DNA of 64,000 bases from Leptolinea sp964446955 (GTDB lineage Bacteria > Chloroflexota > Anaerolineae > Anaerolineales > Anaerolineaceae). The position numbers and the translations under genes are program-made. Shown one piece after another: positions 44,289 to 53,586 of this stretch. The stretch's first letter is position 1, and the number at the start of each line of letters is the position of its first letter. The stretch covers positions 124,001-188,000 of the forward strand of contig CAYUQJ010000001.1 of NCBI GenBank assembly GCA_964446955.1. Direction: 5' to 3'. Under the pieces are notes generated by a model, which was not told the DNA's origin, did not search any database, and worked only from the letters and a program-made list of their open reading frames with translations.

Positions 44289-45440
44289 ATGGAAAAAATC
44301 GTCGAGCGGCTCAAAAACCCTCTTTTCGCTGGTCTTGCCGGATTTGTGGCCGGGTTGATCGTTGGCCTACCCATACTTGGCTGGCTTGTGTGGCCTGTCC
44401 AGTGGACAGACGCGGCGCCCCAACATTTACGCACCGATCTACAGGTAGATTATTTGCGTATGATGATCGATTCATTTAATCGGACTGAGGATGAAGGGAT
44501 GGCCATCAAGAGATGGCAAGATATGGGATCGGCAGGACAATCTGCGTTAAAGGAATTAGCTCAAAATCCTGGAAATACCAACCCGGATGAGATCGAACAA
44601 ATAGCATTGCTGGTGCAGGCTCCCATCCCGGCTATAAAACAATCAGATGGAGCGGCTGTTCAGAAGGGTGAACCGGAAGTTGCTGTAGAAGAGACAGAGG
44701 GAGGCGAAGAACCATCGGAAGGTTTGGTATTGCCCGGTGAAACGCCATCTGCTGTAAAACCTACCAGCTCGCGGACTAATCTGACCATTCTGTTGAGCGT
44801 TCTCTGCGGTCTTACATTGGTGGTCGGAGCTTTACTGGCTTTCCTATTGCTTCGACGAAAGAAATCTGCTGAAGGTGATGAAGAAGAAGCAGGAGAAGAA
44901 TACGAAGGGTATACCGGCGATGAAATGGAGTATGTTTCACAGGGTGAAGCAAATGGCGATGTTCCGGTTAGCGCACCTATGCCGAGAAAAAGCCCGGACA
45001 TGGAAGAACCTCCTGTTGTTCAGTTTATGACCACCTATATGCTCGGCGATGATCTTTATGATGATTCTTTCAGTATCGACGCGCCGACAGGTGAGTTCCT
45101 CGGAGAGTGCGGGGTGGGAATTTCTGAAACAATCGGTGTTGGAGATCCCAAGAAAGTAACTGCTTTTGAAGTCTGGCTTTTTGATAAGAACGATATTCAA
45201 ACTGTAACAAAAGTGTTAATGTCTCACCATGCGTTCAACGATCCGAATGTCCGGCAACGGTTGCTCGCGAAAGGTGAGCCTCAGTTAGTCGAACCCGGTA
45301 AACGAATCTTGCTTGAAACCGCATCGCTTCAAATGGAAGCACGTATTGTTGATGCCAGTTATGGCGGCGGTTCCATGCCAACAAATAGCTATTTCGACCG
45401 GCTAACGTTGGAATTGGCCGTCTGGCCGAAAAACGGTTAG
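44289..45440 (+). CDS. Two-TM protein of unknown function
   Basis: I do not recognise this 383-residue protein. It has a first hydrophobic helix at about 14-38 (GLAGFVAGLIVGLPILGWL), an outside segment to about 155, a second helix at about 162-185 (ILLSVLCGLTLVVGALLAFLLL) with an RRKK stop-transfer, and a cytoplasmic C-terminal domain (about 235-380) with MTTYMLGDDLYDDSFSID and VTAFEVWLFDKNDIQTVTKV. The last part is likely a compact beta-rich fold. GGAG precedes the ATG. It follows topA by 96 bases and ends at a terminator. Confidence 0.65.
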   Translation: MEKIVERLKNPLFAGLAGFVAGLIVGLPILGWLVWPVQWTDAAPQHLRTDLQVDYLRMMIDSFNRTEDEGMAIKRWQDMGSAGQSALKELAQNPGNTNPDEIEQIALLVQAPIPAIKQSDGAAVQKGEPEVAVEETEGGEEPSEGLVLPGETPSAVKPTSSRTNLTILLSVLCGLTLVVGALLAFLLLRRKKSAEGDEEEAGEEYEGYTGDEMEYVSQGEANGDVPVSAPMPRKSPDMEEPPVVQFMTTYMLGDDLYDDSFSIDAPTGEFLGECGVGISETIGVGDPKKVTAFEVWLFDKNDIQTVTKVLMSHHAFNDPNVRQRLLAKGEPQLVEPGKRILLETASLQMEARIVDASYGGGSMPTNSYFDRLTLELAVWPKNG

Positions 45441-45455
45441 ACCATCTTTTATAAT

Positions 45456-45496
45456 AAAAAAAAGACCGGCGAAATTATAGCGCCGGTCTTTTTTTT
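45456..45496. terminator. Bidirectional Rho-independent terminator
   Basis: AAAAGACCGGCG pairs with CGCCGGTCTTTT around a nine-base loop (45472-45480), with an A-run before and a T-run after, so it can end transcription on both strands. It lies between the convergent two-TM gene and greA. Confidence 0.95.
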
Positions 45497-45511
45497 GTTT
45501 GTGGATATAAC

Positions 45512-45979
45512 TCATTCTATACTGATGATCTTAAACTGGATCAAGCCACCCGGAGTATCAGCAGTCGCGATATCGCCGACAGCTTTACCTATGACAGCCC
45601 GTCCAATAGGTGATTCATGTGAGATCCGGTTATTTCTGGGGTCGGCTTCTTTCGGTCCTACGACCTGATATTTCTCAGCCGGATAATTATCTTCTTGAAT
45701 TGTAATGTGTGCACCGATATTCACAACAGAACGGGATACAGTGCTTTCATCAATAATCACCACATTACGAAGTGTTTTTTCGAGGTCTTGAATTTTCCCC
45801 TCGAGGAAACCCTGCTCCTCTTTTGCGCTGATGTAGTCGGCGTTCTCAGAGAGGTCTCCCATTTGAATGGCGGCGCGTAACCGTGCTGAAAGAGCTTCAC
45901 GTTCAGGGCCTTTCAGCCGTTCAAGTTCTTCCTGCAACCGCGCCAATCCATCTGCGGTTAAATATGAAACATCATCCAT
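45512..45979 (-). CDS. greA: Transcription elongation factor GreA
   Basis: GreA rescues backtracked RNA polymerase by stimulating transcript cleavage. The 155-residue protein begins with the coiled coil YLTADGLARLQEELERLKG and holds the tip acidic pair region DLSENADYISAKEEQGFLEGKI, then the FKBP-like C-domain (SPIGRAVIGKAVGD). AGGAGA lies ahead of the ATG. It appears to be last in a minus-strand run after the dGTPase-like gene. Confidence 0.96.
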   Translation of the reverse strand: MDDVSYLTADGLARLQEELERLKGPEREALSARLRAAIQMGDLSENADYISAKEEQGFLEGKIQDLEKTLRNVVIIDESTVSRSVVNIGAHITIQEDNYPAEKYQVVGPKEADPRNNRISHESPIGRAVIGKAVGDIATADTPGGLIQFKIISIE

Positions 45980-46061
45980 CTTCCTATCTCCTTTAGATTT
46001 CAGAAGGATAATTTTACTCTATCAAAAGAGGTTAGGGGAAGAAGAATGGCCTTACAAATCT

Positions 46062-47216
46062 CTAAGGGAGTGTCTCATTGTCAAAAAGACGCCGGTGTTC
46101 ATCAACAGCGAACCGATCGGTCATTCCCGCGATATAGTCACATACCGCACGATGTAAGCCCCGTTCTGCTACAAGCTGCTGGATGTGGTTTGGGAGAACG
46201 CTGGGTTCGTTGATATACATATTGAAAATGTCTGTTAAAGTGTTCTCTGCTTTTACCTGCATCCTGACAACACGATAATGTTTGTATAGATTGCGGTACA
46301 GGAAGTCTTTTAACTGCCTGTTGCGTTGAAGCATCTCCTCGTCGGTCCCAACAACATTGGTTTTCAATGATTGCAGTTCGTGGACGCTCGTAACGGAGCT
46401 CTTACGTAAATTGTCGATCGTCTGATTGATCAGAGCTGTTACTTCCATGCCAATAAGCCTTCTTATGATCCGATGGCGGGTGAGATCATCCAGGTGATTG
46501 CTCTTAATGCCCAGAGTGCTTAAAAGAATCTCCCATAATTCGATACCGGAAAGCATGTCCACAGTAATCATACCGGACCGTAATCCATCATCCAGGTCAT
46601 GAGCGGTGTAGGCCATTTCGTCTGCCACATTCGTGATCTGAGCTTCCAATGATCCCCGCAATTCTGGGTTGTAATCGGAAGCATCGGACAGGTCGTACTC
46701 CGTTTCGTGTTTTACGATACCTTCGAGCACTTCCCATGTAAGATTAAGTCCTTCAAAATCCGGGTATCTTTTTTCCAATTTGGCAACAATGCGAAGTGAA
46801 TGCTTGTTGTGATCAAATCCCCCATGGTCTTTCATCAATTTTGATAAGGTGGTTTCACCAGAATGTCCGAATGGAGGATGGCCGAGATCATGCGCCATAC
46901 ATATGGACTCAACCAGATCTTCATTTGCACCCAAAGCGCGAGCGATAGTCCGGCCGATCTGAGTCACCTCCAGTGTGTGGGTCAGTCGGGTTCTGTAATA
47001 ATCACCCTCAAAGTTGAAAAAAACCTGGGTTTTGTATTCCAGTCTCCGGAATGCCGTCGTATGAAGGATTCTGTCGCGATCGCGTTGAAAGCAAGTCCTG
47101 TAAGCAGGTTCTTCTTCGGGAAATTCACGTCCTTTTGAATCTTTGCTTCGGATACCATAAGGAGCCAGGGTTTTATCTTCCTGTTCCTCCAATACTTCTC
47201 GTGTAAAAAGCATCAT
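46062..47216 (-). CDS. dGTPase-like HD-domain triphosphohydrolase
   Basis: The 384-residue protein has the Dgt-family pattern: RDRDRILHTTAFRRLEYKTQVF, then HTLEVTQIGRTIARAL and MAHDLGHPPFGHSGE, giving the H...HD...D metal ligands. Dgt enzymes hydrolyse dNTPs to nucleoside and triphosphate and tune dNTP pools. Length matches the shorter bacterial form and not the 500-residue enterobacterial Dgt, so substrate preference is open. It starts 35 bases after the isopentenyl phosphate kinase gene. Confidence 0.9.
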   Translation of the reverse strand: MMLFTREVLEEQEDKTLAPYGIRSKDSKGREFPEEEPAYRTCFQRDRDRILHTTAFRRLEYKTQVFFNFEGDYYRTRLTHTLEVTQIGRTIARALGANEDLVESICMAHDLGHPPFGHSGETTLSKLMKDHGGFDHNKHSLRIVAKLEKRYPDFEGLNLTWEVLEGIVKHETEYDLSDASDYNPELRGSLEAQITNVADEMAYTAHDLDDGLRSGMITVDMLSGIELWEILLSTLGIKSNHLDDLTRHRIIRRLIGMEVTALINQTIDNLRKSSVTSVHELQSLKTNVVGTDEEMLQRNRQLKDFLYRNLYKHYRVVRMQVKAENTLTDIFNMYINEPSVLPNHIQQLVAERGLHRAVCDYIAGMTDRFAVDEHRRLFDNETLP

Positions 47217-47251
47217 TTCCTCCTTGTAAGCTATCTTTTTAAATATGCTTA

Positions 47252-48055
47252 CTATGAGTGTAGAAGAGTTCCGGTTGGTTTGTCAACCAGGGCATCAAAT
47301 AATGAGTGACCATCAATACCGCTGGTTATGGTTATGCCTATTTCCGGTTGCTTTTTTAAAATGTCCATCATGATTGATACTTTTTTTGCCATGCCTCCTG
47401 TAACATCCATGCCGGCTGATCCTGCAACCGTCTTTCCGAGCGTATGATATTGCTCAACGGATAGATTTGAGGCAAGTTGCGTGCAAGCGGGGAAATCCTG
47501 CCAGATTCCGGGTTCACGTGAGCAGAGAACTATGCGGTCTGGCACAAGGTTTTCGGCTAGAAGATTGAAAACTTCTTCAGTTGATAAAATTGTTCCCCCA
47601 ATGGATTTATCAAAGATCACATCGCCATTGACAACGGGAATAAGATCTTTTTCCAAAGCGCGATGAATTGGTTCGATCTGAGTAAGAATTGGCTCTCGAT
47701 TGTCTGTGACAATCCAGGCGGATGGTGGAAAAGCGATTACCGGTAGCCCGGCCTCAAGACAGGCGTGGATAACCAGTTCATTTAGTTTACGGGCATCTTC
47801 CCATACTTCTGCAAAACCAAGCCAATCAGCGTCAGACCGGACACCATTGCGGGTATTGTACTTTTGTCCGGAAAAATGACCGAAGCTTCCGGATCCGTGA
47901 CCAAGAAGAAAAGTGATATCAGGTCTTTGACGACGAGCTTCTGCCATCTGATGGCAGAGGCTTTCTATATTTTTAATTATCGGGGTGCGGGGCTTGGTCT
48001 TGTCTGTAATGGCGGCTCCGCCGAATTTCACAAACACCAGACGTCTCAATTTCAT
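47252..48055 (-). CDS. Isopentenyl phosphate kinase
   Basis: The 267-residue amino-acid-kinase-fold protein begins LVFVKFGGAAITDK (nucleotide site, Lys10 and Lys19) and has HGSGSFGH with His60, the residue that in archaeal isopentenyl phosphate kinase contacts the substrate phosphate. It converts isopentenyl phosphate to isopentenyl diphosphate. Its ATG overlaps the mevalonate kinase stop by four bases. The pair points to the alternative mevalonate pathway known from archaea and some Chloroflexota. Glutamate 5-kinase was considered, but the GSFGH motif excludes it. Confidence 0.92.
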   Translation of the reverse strand: MKLRRLVFVKFGGAAITDKTKPRTPIIKNIESLCHQMAEARRQRPDITFLLGHGSGSFGHFSGQKYNTRNGVRSDADWLGFAEVWEDARKLNELVIHACLEAGLPVIAFPPSAWIVTDNREPILTQIEPIHRALEKDLIPVVNGDVIFDKSIGGTILSTEEVFNLLAENLVPDRIVLCSREPGIWQDFPACTQLASNLSVEQYHTLGKTVAGSAGMDVTGGMAKKVSIMMDILKKQPEIGITITSGIDGHSLFDALVDKPTGTLLHS

Positions 48056-49017
48056 ATCATATCCCCACCCGGGGCGAGAGTGAATGAGAATACTCGAACG
48101 GCTCCGGCATTATTTAATGCCTGGCTGACCGTTTTTTCCGTCTCCGGCGTGCAAAGAGCGATCATATTTCCTCCTCCACCGGCTCCGATCAGTTTTGCGG
48201 CTAGGGCTCCGGCATTGAAGGCAGTTTTTACCAGCCGGTCAAGCGCAAAAGACGATACCTCGATCTGTTGAAGCAATAAATGGTTTTCATTCATGGATTC
48301 TGCCAGTGAAGCGATATTTCCATCCTCAAGGGCTTTTTTTGAACGAGTCACCAGGTCTTCAATTGTCGTAAAAATTTTGGAATACCCGGTTGTGTCCCGG
48401 TCATATCGTTTTCTTACTCCCGCAACCATACTACTGGTGGCTGATATGATCCCGGTATCCGCCAATACCAGATGGATTGGTTGTTTGACAGTGATTGATT
48501 CCAACGGTTCTCCCCGCCGGAATAGAATGGGTTTCTCATATGTGATCACGGTATTGTCTACACCGGATGGATTCCCATGATGTATCTTCTCAACCTCATA
48601 AACTATGTCATTGGTGGTTTCCAACGACAGGGTGTTTGGGCATGCAAAATTGGATAAAGCCCGAACCAGAGCGCAGCTTACTGCCGCACCTGATCCCATA
48701 CCTCCTCCGATAGGGAGAGCTGAATTGATCCGAATCATTATTCCGGGGATTGAGGGATGTCCGCAGGCATTTAACGTCAGATCAACAGCCATTCGAAGCG
48801 GGTTTTCGTATGGCAAATCCTTTACACACTTATATAAGCGAATTACCGGCGAGTCGATCCAGATATCGCCGGTAGGGGCATTGTACGTTTCTACAGTGAC
48901 TTCAACCCGCAACCTGGAGACTGGAATGGCTATCGCGGGTTTTCCGTATACTACAGCGTGCTCGCCGAGGAGAATGGCTTTCCCCGGTGCACTGGCGGTT
49001 GATAAGACTTCAGTCAT
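48052..49017 (-). CDS. Mevalonate kinase
   Basis: The 321-residue GHMP kinase phosphorylates mevalonate. The N-terminus SAPGKAILLGEHAVVYGKPAIAIP is the mevalonate kinase signature; the phosphate loop is PIGGGMGSGAAVSCALVRAL and the C-terminal motif is KLIGAGGGGNMIALC. Overlap with the isopentenyl phosphate kinase gene and position seven bases after the UbiA gene suggest one operon for isoprenoid supply and use. Confidence 0.94.
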   Translation of the reverse strand: MTEVLSTASAPGKAILLGEHAVVYGKPAIAIPVSRLRVEVTVETYNAPTGDIWIDSPVIRLYKCVKDLPYENPLRMAVDLTLNACGHPSIPGIMIRINSALPIGGGMGSGAAVSCALVRALSNFACPNTLSLETTNDIVYEVEKIHHGNPSGVDNTVITYEKPILFRRGEPLESITVKQPIHLVLADTGIISATSSMVAGVRKRYDRDTTGYSKIFTTIEDLVTRSKKALEDGNIASLAESMNENHLLLQQIEVSSFALDRLVKTAFNAGALAAKLIGAGGGGNMIALCTPETEKTVSQALNNAGAVRVFSFTLAPGGDMI

Positions 49018-49024
49018 AAGAATT

Positions 49025-49894
49025 TCAAAACAGGTAAAAGATCATCAGAACGCTGATACCCCAAAGAGCGATGGCTGCCTGCAGCGGTCGGTCAACCAGA
49101 GCAATCTCATCTGGCGGGCTGGTTATTCCATCGATTTGAAGAAGATAGAGGTATCTCAATAATCCGTAAACCACAAATGGGATCGTCAGCATCATTGAAT
49201 GGTTGGCCGGAAGGTTCGGCGCAGAGAATGTATAGAGGCTGTAGGCTATGATTGTAATTCCGGAAACCATGATGATGATCTGATCCAGGAATGGGATGGT
49301 GTAACCATCCAGAACCTTTCGATGACTGCCGGCACCGGTGGTCATCAAAGCCAGTTCTGAACGGCGTTTACTGAATCCAAGATATAGCGCCAAAAGATAG
49401 GTAACAACATAGAGCCAGGGGGAGAATCTCTCAACGTCTATAAGGCTTACTCCGGCCCCAACCCGGAATACAAATCCAAGAGAGAGAACTACAACATCAA
49501 TGAGTACAATGTGTTTGAGTTTAATGGAATATGCCAGATTGGTTGCGAAATACAGCAGGGCTATCACCAGAAAGAATGGTGACAGTAAATAGGAGAGTAT
49601 GATGGTGATGATAAAAAACACAACAGCCATTCCGATTGCTGTTGGTATTGGTAATTGTCCGGATGCGATTGGCCGGAATTTCTTTTTGGGATGCATCCGG
49701 TCCGCTTCCACATCCATGATATCGTTGATAATATAGACGGTACTGGATAGAATGCAAAAAAGGAAGAACCCGGCTACCGTTCGAACGAACGCATCTGGAT
49801 TTGTCAATTGGCGGTCAAAAACAAGTGCCGCAAATACGATGACATTTTTTGTCCATTGCTTGATTCGTAGTGTCTTAATGATGGCTCGTAGCAT
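49025..49894 (-). CDS. UbiA-family prenyltransferase, decaprenyl-phosphate phosphoribosyltransferase-like
   Basis: The 289-residue polytopic protein (about eight to nine helices) has the first Asp-rich motif NDIMDVEADRMHPKKKFRPIASG. The HPxKxxRPIA extension is typical of the branch that includes mycobacterial DPPR synthase (Rv3806c type), which transfers phosphoribose to polyprenyl phosphate. Other UbiA enzymes (quinone or haem prenylation) remain possible. It is the first gene of the isoprenoid operon and divergent from tlyA. Confidence 0.82.
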   Translation of the reverse strand: MLRAIIKTLRIKQWTKNVIVFAALVFDRQLTNPDAFVRTVAGFFLFCILSSTVYIINDIMDVEADRMHPKKKFRPIASGQLPIPTAIGMAVVFFIITIILSYLLSPFFLVIALLYFATNLAYSIKLKHIVLIDVVVLSLGFVFRVGAGVSLIDVERFSPWLYVVTYLLALYLGFSKRRSELALMTTGAGSHRKVLDGYTIPFLDQIIIMVSGITIIAYSLYTFSAPNLPANHSMMLTIPFVVYGLLRYLYLLQIDGITSPPDEIALVDRPLQAAIALWGISVLMIFYLF

Positions 49895-49937
49895 AAAAAT
49901 TATATTATCACAAAAAGAAAGGGTGAATTCATAACAG

Positions 49938-50717
49938 GTGACAAAGCTCCGATTAGATGTCAGAATGGTTGAACTTGGTCTGGTCGAAACCCGAAATTTA
50001 GCCCAGCGATTGATTATGGCTGGTTCTGTAAGAGTGGACGGGCAGATGGTATTAAAACCTTCTCATGTCGTCACGGAGGTTGCCAGGATTGAGCTGGTTG
50101 AGCGACAACGTTATGTCTCACGTGGTGGGGAAAAGCTGGAAGGTGCGTTGAACGCGTTTGGTCTTACAGATATCACCGGTTATTCCTGCGCGGATATCGG
50201 TTGTTCTACAGGTGGTTTTACCGATTGTCTTTTACAGCATGGAGCTGCGTCTGTTATTTCTGTGGACTCAGGGCATGGTGATTTTCACTGGAAGCTCCGG
50301 TCTGATCCACGGGTAACCTTATTGGAACATACGAATGCCAGAAGTCTGCTTGAGTTGCCCGGGCCGGTGAACCTTGTATGTGTTGACGTTTCGTTCATTT
50401 CACTCCGCATTCTTTTTCCGGTCATTAAGGGCTGGCTTCAAGAAAACGGTGGGATGGTGATTACCCTGATCAAACCTCAATTTGAGGCAGGCCGGGAGGA
50501 AGCGGATAAAGGCAGGGGGGTAATACGCGATCCGGCCATCCATACGCGTGTTCTCAGGGAAGTTTTGAAAGAGGCAGGGAAAGAAGGTTTTTTTGTCTCC
50601 GGATTGATCCTTTCCCCGCTTGAGGGTCCAAAAGGGAATCGGGAATTTTTGGCCCATATGGTGTACCCGGGTGAACCAAGGGCCGATCTTGAGGGAATGA
50701 TCCGACGTGTTGTGTGA
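49938..50717 (+). CDS. tlyA: TlyA-family rRNA 2'-O-methyltransferase
   Basis: The 259-residue protein has an N-terminal S4 RNA-binding domain (LRLDVRMVELGLVETRNLAQRLI) and an FtsJ-like methyltransferase domain (SCADIGCSTGGFTDCLLQHGA, GRGVIRDPAIH). TlyA methylates 16S C1409 and 23S C1920 and is tied to capreomycin sensitivity. The start is GTG at 49938; TTG or ATG options further in would cut the S4 domain. It is monocistronic by appearance. Confidence 0.93.
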   Translation: MTKLRLDVRMVELGLVETRNLAQRLIMAGSVRVDGQMVLKPSHVVTEVARIELVERQRYVSRGGEKLEGALNAFGLTDITGYSCADIGCSTGGFTDCLLQHGAASVISVDSGHGDFHWKLRSDPRVTLLEHTNARSLLELPGPVNLVCVDVSFISLRILFPVIKGWLQENGGMVITLIKPQFEAGREEADKGRGVIRDPAIHTRVLREVLKEAGKEGFFVSGLILSPLEGPKGNREFLAHMVYPGEPRADLEGMIRRVV

Positions 50718-50839
50718 AAACGCTGACAAAAAAAGTTTATTACAAGGCGCTTATTTAAAGATTCCCTATATAAAAAACTTATTTCAAGTTTGTCTATTTA
50801 ACTATCCGCCAAGAAGTGACCGTTTTTTTCCATCTTTGA

Positions 50840-51706
50840 TCACTTGCGAATTCCACGGCGCATAAGAATTAAATACAACCCAAAAATAATAAGACTGATG
50901 GATCCGGTGTTGCCGATAAGGGTCATGGCACTTCCACGGTTGCCACCAATCGTCAGTCCCCAGCCTACCATTGTGAGTATCCCGCCTGGGATTAGGGGCC
51001 ACCATACAAAAACTGAATTCAGCAATCGGGAAGTTAATGTGATTAAAATCCAACCCAATCCGATACAGGTGATGAAAAATCCAACCTGAACAAGCTCATT
51101 ATTTGCGGCATTGGAAACAAATCCCAGATAAAAACCGGGGCCAATTCCAGTCAAAAGACTGCCAGGGATCAACAATCCAAATACTCTTTCAAAGAAACCC
51201 CAGGCCAGAAAAGCAATACCTACCATTGTTAAAATTGATGATAAAAAAATGAAGGCAGAGAGGTGTCCTGAGATGAAAGGATATGCCAGTCCTCCAATTG
51301 CGGAAGCAACGAGAAAACTCCACCAGGCGTGATGCTTTCCGTAAACCAGAGAAAAAAACAGTATCATCAGGAAACCTGAGGCGAGGGCAATCAAACTCCA
51401 TCCCAGACGGGTGAAGAACGCCAAGTAACTGAGAATGTTGCCAAAGAGGATGATGACGGCTGTTCCCAGAGCACCAATCAATACACCTGGGATGATCCAA
51501 CTCATGCGCCGGTTGTTTAAACCATTTGCGATAAGGATCAATCCGGTCGCGGGAAAAATAGTCAGACTCAACCATTCCGTCCGCAGATATTGATCAAGCA
51601 GGATCAAAAAACCGGACATGACCATGAGGATGCCAAAAAATGTCGGAGTGAACCTTGGTTTGTCAGAAGTAATTTGTGTTTCCGGGTTTGGGTTTTCGTG
51701 TTCCAT
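50840..51706 (-). CDS. Polytopic membrane protein next to a two-component system
   Basis: I do not recognise this 288-residue protein. It has a short soluble N-terminus and about eight to nine hydrophobic helices packed to the end (for example GILMVMSGFLILLDQYL, VLIGALGTAVIILFGNIL, GLGWILITLTSRLL), with a basic C-terminus. It starts three bases after the response regulator stop, so it is probably co-transcribed with the sensor pair and may be their target or part of the sensing unit. Confidence 0.7.
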   Translation of the reverse strand: MEHENPNPETQITSDKPRFTPTFFGILMVMSGFLILLDQYLRTEWLSLTIFPATGLILIANGLNNRRMSWIIPGVLIGALGTAVIILFGNILSYLAFFTRLGWSLIALASGFLMILFFSLVYGKHHAWWSFLVASAIGGLAYPFISGHLSAFIFLSSILTMVGIAFLAWGFFERVFGLLIPGSLLTGIGPGFYLGFVSNAANNELVQVGFFITCIGLGWILITLTSRLLNSVFVWWPLIPGGILTMVGWGLTIGGNRGSAMTLIGNTGSISLIIFGLYLILMRRGIRK

Positions 51707-51709
51707 AGT

Positions 51710-52366
51710 CTAAATGATTCCCATTTCTTTACTTTTCAAAACAGCCTGCATACGGTCGCGTGCTTCGAGCTTGTCGAAAATATAGCTCAGGTGATTTTTC
51801 ACCGTCCCTTCCGCGATCACCAATTCTTCCGCGATCTCTCGATTGCTGGCTCCCAGGGAGACCATCCGCAGTATTTGTTTTTCCCTCTCGGAAAGCAGTG
51901 TTTGGTTAGCTGATGATTGTGCAGGCTGGCTGCGTGGAAGCCGTGAGAATTCAGCCATGACACGTGCCGTAACGGAAGGCAACAAAAAGTATTCCCCGCG
52001 ATTGGCAGCGTATATTGCCTCAAAGAGTTTTTGGGAGGAGACGTCTTTCAGAAGGTAACCGAAAGCACCGGCTCGAAGACCTTCAAAAATATACTCATCT
52101 TCATCGAAGGTGGTTAGAGCGATGACCCGTGTATCCGGATAAAGCTCATGCAATCGCCGGGTTGCGGCGACACCATCAAGGACGGGCATGCGCAAATCCA
52201 TCAGAACCACATTGGGACGGTGGACGGCAGCCATGCGCAATGCCTCTTCTCCATTGGAAGCTTCCGCCACCACCTCAAAATCGGCCTGTGATGATAGAAG
52301 AATACGTAGTCCTTCCCTGAAAAGAGCCTGATCGTCTACCAGAAGAATGCGGATTTTTTGTTTCAT
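51710..52366 (-). CDS. NarL/FixJ-type response regulator
   Basis: The 218-residue protein has a receiver domain with the acidic pocket Asp11-Asp12 and phospho-acceptor Asp57 (VLMDLRMPVLDG), and a C-terminal LuxR-type helix-turn-helix (LLSEREKQILRMVSLGASNREIAEEL). Its ATG overlaps the histidine kinase stop by four bases. The kinase next door is the expected partner. The target genes are unknown; the adjacent membrane protein gene is a candidate. Confidence 0.95.
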   Translation of the reverse strand: MKQKIRILLVDDQALFREGLRILLSSQADFEVVAEASNGEEALRMAAVHRPNVVLMDLRMPVLDGVAATRRLHELYPDTRVIALTTFDEDEYIFEGLRAGAFGYLLKDVSSQKLFEAIYAANRGEYFLLPSVTARVMAEFSRLPRSQPAQSSANQTLLSEREKQILRMVSLGASNREIAEELVIAEGTVKNHLSYIFDKLEARDRMQAVLKSKEMGII

Positions 52367-53586
52367 CCCGGTACCATGATATGAAGGGTAAACCCTTCCC
52401 CTTTCGATGTGAAGATTTCACATTTTCCATTGACCAGATTTAAACGCTCCTGCAATCCGATCAGCCCAAAACCACCTTCGACTGATTCTGCACCAATTCC
52501 ATCATCATTAATTATCATACGCACAAACTCGGGATCCAAAAAGTCCAGGGTTATTGCAAAATGTCTGGCAGATGCGTGTTTTCGGGTATTGCTAAATGCT
52601 TCCTGGGCTGCCCTGAACAAGGTTACGGATTTTTTACTATCCATTTCTCTGTAGTTGCCACGAATATCAAATGAGGTGTCGAGATCGGTCATTGAGCCAT
52701 CTTCCAGTAGCCGGTCGATGCGGTTCTTCAGGGGAAGGCTTTCTTCTCTAGAAGATCGAAGGGCATTCACTGAGGTTCTTACCTCTTGAAGGGCTTCCTG
52801 ACTAAGCAACTGGGCTTTTTCGAGCATATGATGGGCGGTTTGGGGATCGCGATCAATAATGGCAAGAGCCGCCTGGATTTGCATATGTATCGTGGTTAAA
52901 TAATGACCAAGTCCATCATGGATTTCGCGAGCCAGTCGGTTTCGCTCTTTCGTAATGGTAAGATCTTCAATCTGGGTTGCAAACTCACGAAGTCGGGCAT
53001 TGGCAGCTTCCAGGTCTCCGATCAAACGGTTCACTTCATGGCGGGCTTGTTCTTCACCTACGGCCACCTGGGTAAAAATCATAATGAAGAACACACCGGC
53101 GATATACACAGGTAGGTTGTTCATTGCGGTTTGCCAGTTGTGCGCATAGCCATTAATGGCAGCGGCATAAACTGCGGCAGATATAATTGCCGGCACATAC
53201 ATCCAAAGACTTTGCAGTAAAAGAACACTTTGACCAGCCAAAGGCAGAAGTATCAACATGGTCAATCCATGTCCGTGGCTTAGATAAACGATAATCCCAC
53301 CAAGAAGCATTTGTGTAATGAAATACGCGATGATCAATGAATTGGTGGGCTGCCTGGATACGTAGGTGTAGCCATACACGCCCACGCTGAGATAGGCGAT
53401 ACCGATTAGAGTCAACCAGATAAGAACCTGGATCGATTCCGGCTCAAACGAGGAAAAAATCGACAGATACGAGGCCATAACCACAATGGCAAACGCAAGA
53501 TTAATGCTTGATCCGGTTTGAATAACAGGACGATTCAATGATTCCACATGTGGGATTATAGCATTCAGGCGGTTGTAGACAATCAA
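52363..53586 (-). CDS. Sensor histidine kinase, NarL-partner (HisKA_3) type
   Basis: The protein of up to 407 residues has about six N-terminal transmembrane helices (28-180), a coiled linker, the phospho-acceptor His in LAREIHDGLGHYLTTIHMQ, and a C-terminal ATPase domain with NTRKHA and DDGIGAE plus GFGLIGLQERL. The open frame begins at a TTG (53586) without a ribosome binding site, and a promoter-like TTGTCT-16-TATAAT lies inside it at 53555-53582. The real start may therefore be further in, for example the GTG at 53547. The helix-rich sensor part has no recognisable ligand domain. Confidence 0.9.
   Translation of the reverse strand: MIVYNRLNAIIPHVESLNRPVIQTGSSINLAFAIVVMASYLSIFSSFEPESIQVLIWLTLIGIAYLSVGVYGYTYVSRQPTNSLIIAYFITQMLLGGIIVYLSHGHGLTMLILLPLAGQSVLLLQSLWMYVPAIISAAVYAAAINGYAHNWQTAMNNLPVYIAGVFFIMIFTQVAVGEEQARHEVNRLIGDLEAANARLREFATQIEDLTITKERNRLAREIHDGLGHYLTTIHMQIQAALAIIDRDPQTAHHMLEKAQLLSQEALQEVRTSVNALRSSREESLPLKNRIDRLLEDGSMTDLDTSFDIRGNYREMDSKKSVTLFRAAQEAFSNTRKHASARHFAITLDFLDPEFVRMIINDDGIGAESVEGGFGLIGLQERLNLVNGKCEIFTSKGEGFTLHIMVPG
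53555..53582 (-). promoter_or_regulatory. Candidate promoter of the two-component operon
   Basis: On the minus strand TTGTCT (53582-53577) and TATAAT (53560-53555) are 16 bases apart. The expected start of transcription, around 53548, is next to a GTG at 53547, so a leaderless message is possible. Confidence 0.5.
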
